A DNA stretch of 64,000 bases from Sphingopyxis chilensis (GTDB lineage: Bacteria; Pseudomonadota; Alphaproteobacteria; Sphingomonadales; Sphingomonadaceae). Made by a program: the position numbers and the translations under genes. Location of the stretch: the NCBI RefSeq assembly GCF_035930445.1, contig NZ_CP142394.1:901501-965500 (forward strand), given 5' to 3'. Positions 61,320-64,000 of this stretch are shown piece by piece. Within the stretch, counting starts at the first letter, position 1. Every line of letters begins with the position of its first letter. The notes beneath the pieces were generated by a model, which saw only the letters and a program-made list of their open reading frames with translations, searched no databases and had not been told where the DNA came from.

Positions 61320-63608
61320 ATGAAGACCAGCTTTGCCGTGCTGTTCGCCGCGACCGCGCTCGCGACCCCCGGAATCGCCTTTGCGCAGGACGCGGCGCCC
61401 GCGGACGATCAGGGCGGGCTCGAGGAAATCATCGTTACCGCGCAAAAACGCGCCGAGGGTCTGTCGGATGTGCCGATCTCGATCTCGGCGGTCAGCGGCA
61501 AGCAGGTCGAAAATTACGGGCAGACCAACCTCGAACAGATTTCGTCGTCGGTCCCGAACCTCAAGATCACCCAGACCGCGATTGCCAACCGCATCGCGAT
61601 CCGCGGCATCGCTTCGGGCGACAACAAGGGGTTCGAACAGTCGGTCGCGATGTTCGTCGACGGGGTTTACTACGGCCGCGACCAACTCTCGCGCCTGCCG
61701 CTCGTCGACATGGAGCGCGTCGAGGTACTGCGCGGGCCGCAGCCGACGCTGTTCGGGAAAAATGCCATCGCCGGCGCGGTGAACATCACGACGCGCAGCC
61801 CGACCGACGAATTCGAAGGCTCGGTCAGCGGCCTCTATGAATTCAACCACAAGGAATTTCAGCTTACCGGCGTACTGTCCGGCCCCTTGAGCGAAGGCGT
61901 CGAGGCGCGCGTCGTCGGCTATCACCGTTCGATGGACGGCTATTTCTATAACCAGAAGCTCGATCGCGACGAACCCAACGTCGATGAATATTATTTCCGC
62001 GGCAAGCTCGAATTCGACAAGGGTGGGCCGTTTGCGGCCGAACTCAAGCTCGAATATGCCGACTTTGAAATGAAGGGACAGCCACGCGACGTGTTCGGCG
62101 CCGTCGGCAACTACAACGCTGTCTTTCAGGGCCCCTTCTTCGTCAGCACCGATCCCGATTATGTCCGCGAGGACAATGGCTATGAAAGCCGCAACAAGGT
62201 GTTCGGCGCGACGCTCAATGCCGACCTCGAACTCGGCGAGCATACGCTGACCTCGGTCTCGTCGCTGCTCGATTACAAGACGCGCGAGATCGTCGACGTC
62301 GATTTTTCGGGCATCAGTTTCCTCGACGGCACCAATTTGCGCGAGGATTATCGCCAGTTCAGCCAGGAACTCCGCCTGACCTCACCGGGCGGCGAGGTGT
62401 TCAACTATATCGGCGGCGTCTATTATCAGCACGCGAAGCTCGATGTGCAGGACTTCACCCTCTTCAACCCGACTTTCCTCGCCTTGGGCGCCCCGTTCAG
62501 CGCGCTTGGCGACACCAGCAACGACCGCGATTATGCGCAGAAATCCGATTTGATCTCGGCCTTCGCGCAGGGCGAATTGTCGGTGACCGACCAGCTTCGC
62601 ATCACTGCCGGCGCGCGGTTCAATCACGAGAAAAAAAGCGGCAGCCGCAGCCTCGCTATCGTGCAGGGGCCGCTCAGCACCGCGCCCGCGCCGGTCGTCG
62701 CGGCGGTGTTCCGCGCGCTCAATATCGAAGCGCACAGCATCGCGGGCAAGATCAGCGAGGACAGCTTCAACCCGATGGTCAACGTCCAGTATGACGCGAC
62801 CGACGACCTGATGCTCTACGCCTCCTACGCCAAGGGCACAAAGGCGGGCGGCTTCGACATCCGGTCGAACTCGCTGCCGACCTCGACCACCGTCGCGAAG
62901 CCGGGGGCGTTCGAGTTCGCGGACGAAAGCGCCGACAATTTCGAGGCGGGCCTCAAATACAAGGGCCGCAATGTCGCGTTCAACCTGTCGGTCTATCGCA
63001 CCGATTATAAGGATCTTCAGGTCAACATCTTCGACGGGACGCTGAACTTCAACGTTCGCAACGCCGCCGAAGCGCGAACCCAAGGCGTCGAGGCCGATTT
63101 CCGCGCGGCGCTGGCCCCCGGGCTGACCGTCAGCGGCGCGATCGCCTATCTCGACTTCAAATTCACCAACTTCACCGATGGCCAATGCTATTATCTGCAA
63201 GTGCCCGGCGCGAACGGTTTTTGCGATTATTCGGGCAAGCGCAACGCGCTCAGCCCCGAATGGTCGGGGAATTTGAACGTCGATTATACCACGCCCGTTA
63301 CCAGCGGCATGAAGGTCGCGTTCAACGTCAACGCTGACTTCTCCTCCTCCTATATCGCCGCGGCGAACCTCGACCCTCGCACGCATCAGGACGGCTATGT
63401 AAAGCTCGGCGCGCGCCTTGCGCTGGCTGAGATCGACGATCGCTGGGAGGTCGCGGTCATCGGTCGCAACCTCACCAACCAGCGTATCCTGCAGACCGCG
63501 AGTTCGATGCCGCTCGCGACCACGATCACGGGCAATGCCGGCAACGCGTACAATGGTATCGTCGACCGCCCGCGCACGATCGCGGTGCAATTGACCGGCC
63601 GCTTCTGA
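61320..63608 (+). CDS. TonB-dependent receptor, substrate unknown (oxygenase cluster)
   Basis: Outer-membrane receptor of 762 aa. The ATG at 61320 lies after GGGAGGGAGAG and opens a signal peptide ending GIAFAQ. LEEIIVTAQKRAEGLSDVPISIS is the TonB-box/plug start typical of a sphingomonad receptor branch linked to aromatic, hydrophobic and other small-molecule uptake, distinct from the three long sugar receptors here. RIAIRGIASG, VEVLRGPQPTLFGKNAIAGAVN and a final barrel strand ending in Phe (VQLTGRF) complete it. It is divergent from the nitronate monooxygenase, oxygenase, ligase and thiolase genes, so it probably imports their substrate. Confidence 0.89.
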   Translation: MKTSFAVLFAATALATPGIAFAQDAAPADDQGGLEEIIVTAQKRAEGLSDVPISISAVSGKQVENYGQTNLEQISSSVPNLKITQTAIANRIAIRGIASGDNKGFEQSVAMFVDGVYYGRDQLSRLPLVDMERVEVLRGPQPTLFGKNAIAGAVNITTRSPTDEFEGSVSGLYEFNHKEFQLTGVLSGPLSEGVEARVVGYHRSMDGYFYNQKLDRDEPNVDEYYFRGKLEFDKGGPFAAELKLEYADFEMKGQPRDVFGAVGNYNAVFQGPFFVSTDPDYVREDNGYESRNKVFGATLNADLELGEHTLTSVSSLLDYKTREIVDVDFSGISFLDGTNLREDYRQFSQELRLTSPGGEVFNYIGGVYYQHAKLDVQDFTLFNPTFLALGAPFSALGDTSNDRDYAQKSDLISAFAQGELSVTDQLRITAGARFNHEKKSGSRSLAIVQGPLSTAPAPVVAAVFRALNIEAHSIAGKISEDSFNPMVNVQYDATDDLMLYASYAKGTKAGGFDIRSNSLPTSTTVAKPGAFEFADESADNFEAGLKYKGRNVAFNLSVYRTDYKDLQVNIFDGTLNFNVRNAAEARTQGVEADFRAALAPGLTVSGAIAYLDFKFTNFTDGQCYYLQVPGANGFCDYSGKRNALSPEWSGNLNVDYTTPVTSGMKVAFNVNADFSSSYIAAANLDPRTHQDGYVKLGARLALAEIDDRWEVAVIGRNLTNQRILQTASSMPLATTITGNAGNAYNGIVDRPRTIAVQLTGRF

Positions 63609-63710
63609 GGGGGTGGGAGGGCGGCTCCGGCCGTCCTCGCTGTCGCGGGCGCCAGCCTTGTCGATGCATGTCCCTTGGTCTAGGGGCGGAGCGAGATAAG
63701 GACCGCTTAT

Positions 63711-64000
63711 TTGAAACACGACCGCACCATCAGGGCTTGCTCGATCTGGCGCGCGCTTGATGTCGTCGGCGACGTTCCCGTCCTCCTGATCATGGAACAG
63801 ACGTTCCTCGGCATTCACAGTTTCGACGAATTCGTCGCGCGCACCGGCCTCGCGCGCTCGGTCGTCAACGGGCGGCTCAAGAAGCTGGTCGAGGAGGATT
63901 GCCTCGCCAAGGTGCCCAAGAAGGGCGGGCGCGGATTTCACTATGTGCTGACGCAAAAGGGTCGCGACCAGTTTCCCAACGGCCTGATGATGCTGCGCTG
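63711..64000 (+). CDS. HxlR-family transcriptional regulator (3' end outside window)
   Basis: The visible 96 residues form the winged helix of an HxlR-type regulator: the N-terminal Cys (RACSIWRALDVVGD), LLIMEQTFLGIHSFDEFVART, SVVNGRLKKLVEEDCL and YVLTQKGRDQFP are family features. I read a TTG start at 63711 with AAGGA eight bases before it; the frame opens at 63684, so no ATG is available. HxlR proteins often respond to electrophiles or aldehydes, which would suit regulation of a C=C cleavage pathway next door, but that link is positional. Confidence 0.78.
   Translation, partial: MKHDRTIRACSIWRALDVVGDVPVLLIMEQTFLGIHSFDEFVARTGLARSVVNGRLKKLVEEDCLAKVPKKGGRGFHYVLTQKGRDQFPNGLMMLR

Overview
The window looks like a chromosomal segment of a GC-rich alphaproteobacterium of the sphingomonad type (Sphingopyxis, Sphingomonas or Novosphingobium are the best guesses). 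The reasons are five TonB-dependent receptors in 64 kb, strings of genes joined by ATGA/GTGA/TGATG overlaps, frequent GTG/TTG starts, and a mix of alginate, chitin/GlcNAc, vitamin B12 and carotenoid-oxygenase/thiolase genes. The genus is inferred from gene content, not from a marker gene. I see no tRNA, rRNA, transposase or CRISPR array, so the segment reads as a catabolic/nutrient-uptake region without mobile elements.

Layout. (1) 0-5.6 kb: the end of a membrane protein, two related secreted hypothetical proteins, then a NarL-type response regulator converging on a 7TM-DISM histidine kinase. (2) 5.9-11.5 kb: a large autotransporter with a ~789-bp internal tandem repeat, closed by a strong intrinsic terminator. 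(3) 11.6-27.6 kb: an alginate-use locus. It has two TonB receptors flanking an operon for a PL6 lyase, a PL17 oligo-alginate lyase, an MFS uronate transporter, an SDR reductase and an SGNH esterase, followed by a GntR/FadR regulator, a 2-keto-pentenoate-hydratase-like protein and a KDG kinase. (4) 27.7-28.0 kb: a SugE/Gdx guanidinium exporter with a candidate guanidine-II hairpin in its leader. (5) 28.1-49.1 kb: an N-acetylglucosamine/chitin locus. It has a dedicated PTS (NagE plus an IIA-HPr-EI fusion), NagA, a SIS-type deaminase, NagX, a TonB receptor, three tandem tryptophan-halogenase-like flavoproteins, a HutC-type GntR regulator, a GH18 chitinase, a GH20 hexosaminidase and a cupin/JmjC-like protein. 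(6) 49.1-54.6 kb: btuB-cobO-btuF-btuC-btuD behind a well-preserved cobalamin riboswitch. (7) 54.7-64 kb: two thiolases, an acyl-CoA ligase, a carotenoid/lignostilbene-type oxygenase and a nitronate monooxygenase-like protein on the minus strand, divergent from a fifth TonB receptor and an HxlR-type regulator.

How the parts work together. In the alginate locus, oligomers would enter by the receptors, be cut by PL6 and PL17 to the unsaturated monomer (DEH), cross the inner membrane by the MFS protein, and be reduced and phosphorylated to KDPG. The final aldolase is not in the window. In the GlcNAc locus, GH18 and GH20 would release GlcNAc, which the receptor and PTS import and NagA and the deaminase convert to fructose-6-P. 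A conserved ATTGGT-type motif in two promoter regions is a good candidate for the operator of the local GntR protein.

The least explained parts are the halogenase triplet, whose middle member has lost its catalytic residues, with a nearby JmjC-like hydroxylase in a sugar-uptake locus; the thiolase/CoA-ligase/carotenoid-oxygenase cluster, in which one thiolase has lost two catalytic residues; and the hydratase-like gene inside the regulator/KDG-kinase operon.
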